The position numbers were made by a program, and so were the translations under genes. Shown piece after piece: positions 5,336-6,738 of a stretch of 6,738 nt of DNA (position 1 is its first letter; every line of letters begins with the position of its first letter). The stretch lies in the NCBI GenBank assembly GCA_051866775.1, contig JBJDXR010000037.1, forward strand, positions 1 through 6,738, in the 5' to 3' direction. Origin of the DNA: RUG626 sp051866775. GTDB taxonomy: Bacteria > Bacillota > Clostridia > Oscillospirales > Oscillospiraceae. The notes below the pieces were generated by a model that made no database searches, was not told the DNA's origin, and saw only the letters and a program-made list of their open reading frames with translations.

Positions 5336-6295
5336 TTATTTTATCTCGTATTCAGCGGCGGCCCTGACTGCGCAGGCCAGACGATCAAGGGATATCTCCG
5401 ACGGAACGGTGCAGTCGGCGCCAAGAAGGAATTTTGTGGTCCCGAAGGTATCAATGACATCTTTAACGGCTTTGCGGATGTCTTCCTCCGTGCCATCCAC
5501 AAGAACGCCTGAGCGGTCGTCAAGCCCACCGAGGACGGCCCGTCCCGGGAATAGCTTGGCTCCCTCAAGGATGGAGGGGTTGCCAACGCCGTGGACGCCC
5601 CAATTTACTACCTCGCCGCCGTAATCCACGAAACGGCTGAGATCCAGATTGTCCTTGCACATATGCAGGATGTTGAAGCAGCTGGGGTTTTCGCAGGCGC
5701 GGAGCACGGCAAGATCGTTGGGCTTTACGTACTCCTCAAATTCCTCGTCTGTCAGGAAATCGCGCTCTCCGCCCAGAGCTGCAAAATATATGCCGTCAGC
5801 GCCTGCCTTAAGGCACTCTTCGGCTATGTAGGCCAGAATCTCACCCACGGCCTCATAGGCCGACTTAAGGCCTGAGGGATTTGCCCGCAGGTGCTCTGCC
5901 ATTATCTGCTTGTCCTCATAAAGCAGCGGTCCGCCGTGTACATGTGACACGGAAGCAACGGTGCCGTGAATTGTGGCCAGAAGCACAGCGTTGCCGTCTA
6001 CCTTGTCGGCCACGCGTTTAACAAGCTCTATCTGATCCTCAATATACTTGCTATGCTTGGAGAAGGGTTTGAGCCTGTCCCAGTCAGAGGGAGAGGTTAT
6101 CTTTAGATCTGTGCGCAGAAGATTTTCATTCATGACTTTGCAAAGGTCAGCGCCTGTTTTGCTGAAGAAATCCATGTGTGCATTAATAGTTTCCTCCATG
6201 CCTTCGACCCCGGTAAAATGCAGCCAGAAGCCGGAGGGGATGTGGTCAGGGCGCTCGCCGCGGACAGCGGCCATTACACGTTCACGCTTATTCAT
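5336..6295 (-). CDS. Uroporphyrinogen decarboxylase family protein (UroD/MtaA-type methyltransferase-like)
   Basis: A predicted soluble TIM-barrel protein of 319 aa, slightly shorter than typical UroD or MtaA. It opens with MNKRERVMAAVRGERPDHIP, a usual family start, but the position of the UroD substrate loop (W-M-R-Q-A-G-R) reads SGFWLHFTG, so heme-pathway decarboxylation is unlikely. It keeps the H-x-C...C pattern of zinc-dependent MtaA/CmuA-like methyltransferases: H211 and C213 (ILHMCKD) and C295 (LLGADCTVP). GGLDD (256-260) and the KAGADGIYFAALGG strand (163-176) also fit the family. I infer methyl transfer between a corrinoid and a thiol or other acceptor; the substrate is unknown and no corrinoid protein gene is adjacent. 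The start at 6295 is preceded by AAGGAG (6302-6307) at 6 bases; the longer frame to 6337 lacks such a site. Likely monocistronic. Confidence 0.85.
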   Translation of the reverse strand: MNKRERVMAAVRGERPDHIPSGFWLHFTGVEGMEETINAHMDFFSKTGADLCKVMNENLLRTDLKITSPSDWDRLKPFSKHSKYIEDQIELVKRVADKVDGNAVLLATIHGTVASVSHVHGGPLLYEDKQIMAEHLRANPSGLKSAYEAVGEILAYIAEECLKAGADGIYFAALGGERDFLTDEEFEEYVKPNDLAVLRACENPSCFNILHMCKDNLDLSRFVDYGGEVVNWGVHGVGNPSILEGAKLFPGRAVLGGLDDRSGVLVDGTEEDIRKAVKDVIDTFGTTKFLLGADCTVPSEISLDRLACAVRAAAEYEIK

Positions 6296-6354
6296 ACGCA
6301 ACTCCTTAAAAAAGTTTTTTGCAGGATACACCCGCAAACTGTGCTGTAATATGT

Positions 6355-6383
6355 ATTTTATTCCACAAATTCCCCACTGTCAA
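6355..6383 (-). promoter_or_regulatory. Promoter of the UroD-family gene
   Basis: On the minus strand, TTGACA (6378-6383) and TAAAAT (6355-6360) are separated by 17 bases, close to perfect consensus. Initiation near 6348 gives a leader of about 50 bases. The -35 box lies in CTGTTGACAG, whose inverted copy is at 6515-6524. Confidence 0.8.
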
Positions 6384-6600
6384 CAGAGAAGGCCGCAGTG
6401 TCGAATAAATTAAGATCGCGCTGCATTGCAGAAGCAAAAAGCACGTGTCCGACGTAGAGAACGAGATGGGAAAGGAAGATGGTGAGCGGCACACTGTGGA
6501 TATATGAATCTAACTGTTGACAGCGAAATAACTATATGGTTTGGGTAAAAGAGATCTTAATTAGAGACAAAACATTTATTTGAACTGCTGTCAGAAAGAG
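6384..6600. other. Intergenic stretch without recognised gene
   Basis: No coding region longer than a few dozen codons is supported here. The GC-richer patch at 6410-6490 could be a decayed fragment but matches nothing I recognise. A 13-codon frame from ATG at 6479, after GGAAAGGA, is too short to call. CTGTTGACAG at 6515-6524 is an inverted copy of the sequence at 6377-6386. Confidence 0.5.
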
Positions 6601-6635
6601 AAAAGCCTTGAAAACGCTGAATTTCCAAGGCTTTT
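6601..6635 (-). terminator. Terminator of tRNA-Ser
   Basis: A 10-bp stem AAAAGCCTTG/CAAGGCTTTT (6601-6610/6626-6635) with a 15-base loop directly follows the tRNA on the minus strand. The tail there reads TTTTCTCTTTCT. The minus-strand use is clear from the position next to the tRNA 3' end; a + strand role is also possible. Confidence 0.8.
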
Positions 6636-6636
6636 T

Positions 6637-6725
6637 TGGCGGAGCGGGTGGGATTCGAACCCACGTGCCCTTGCGGACAACTTGATTTCGAGTCAAGCTC
6701 GTTACGACCACTTCGATACCGCTCC
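6637..6725 (-). tRNA. tRNA-Ser (anticodon CGA)
   Basis: The acceptor stem pairs GGAGCGG (minus strand of 6719-6725) with CCGCTCC (minus strand of 6641-6647), followed by discriminator G (6640) and an encoded CCA (6637-6639). The anticodon stem CTTGA/TCAAG encloses loop CTCGAAA, giving CGA (6688-6690), which reads UCG. A long variable arm (TGTCC, GCAA loop, GGGCA) makes it a class II tRNA, as expected for serine. The T arm is GTGGG-TTCGAAT-CCCAC. The upstream promoter would lie largely beyond the window end. Confidence 0.97.
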
Positions 6726-6738
6726 ATATATAATTTAG

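Noticed and set aside
6296..6337. Longer start of the UroD-family protein (14 extra residues)
   Set aside because: AAGGAG at 6302-6307 fits the start at 6295, and the family normally begins with the M-N-K-R-E-R-type segment.
6479..6520. 13-codon peptide after a GGAAAGGA motif
   Set aside because: It is very short, has no recognisable sequence, and no promoter or conservation can be shown.
6517..6551. + strand promoter with TTGACA at 6517-6522
   Set aside because: No acceptable -10 box occurs 16-18 bases downstream; TATATG is only 10 bases away and TAAAAG is 23 bases away.
6637..6725. tRNA-Ser 3' end as an integration (att) site
   Set aside because: I found no second copy of the tRNA 3' end in the window and no integrase or element boundary.

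Overview
The window looks like chromosomal sequence from a Gram-positive anaerobe of the Clostridia, probably an Oscillospiraceae/Ruminococcaceae-like lineage. The reasons are a T-box leader before alaS, strong AGGAGG-type ribosome binding sites, TTGACA/TATAAT-type promoters with 17-base spacers, a clostridial-type AlaRS with a cysteine-rich insertion, and a UroD/MtaA-type methyltransferase. A run of exactly 100 N marks it as a draft or metagenome scaffold. The lineage is an inference.

Left part (1-4076, + strand): a consensus promoter (102-130) drives an alanine T-box leader (about 137-352) ending in an intrinsic terminator. Next come alaS (394-3036, 880 aa) and a gene for a HIT-family nucleotide-binding hydrolase/transferase (3650-4012), probably one transcription unit closed by a bidirectional terminator (4032-4076). 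A promoter pointing left sits at the very start (4-32) and probably serves a divergent gene outside the window.

The most unusual part is 2958-3633, between the coding regions of alaS and the HIT gene. It is a 224-bp tandem repeat: each unit is a 74-bp copy of the alaS 3' end plus a 150-bp hairpin-rich element. The array is interrupted by the 100-N gap. The two sequences facing the gap share exactly 55 bases, as a de Bruijn assembly artefact would, so the true copy number is unknown. The last, degenerate copy keeps what looks like the original alaS tail, whose TAA overlaps the HIT start codon as TAATG. The two genes were therefore probably once adjacent and translationally coupled, and the element later gave alaS a new stop codon and separated them.

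Right part (4170-6725, - strand): an AT-rich LCM/COG3315-type SAM-dependent methyltransferase gene (4170-5057) with its own promoter; a short region with a back-to-back + strand promoter and terminators; a UroD/MtaA-family gene (5336-6295) that keeps a H-x-C...C zinc-site pattern and has its own consensus promoter; and a tRNA-Ser(CGA) gene (6637-6725) with its terminator. These three appear to be separate transcription units. No CRISPR array, transposase, phage gene or defence system is visible.
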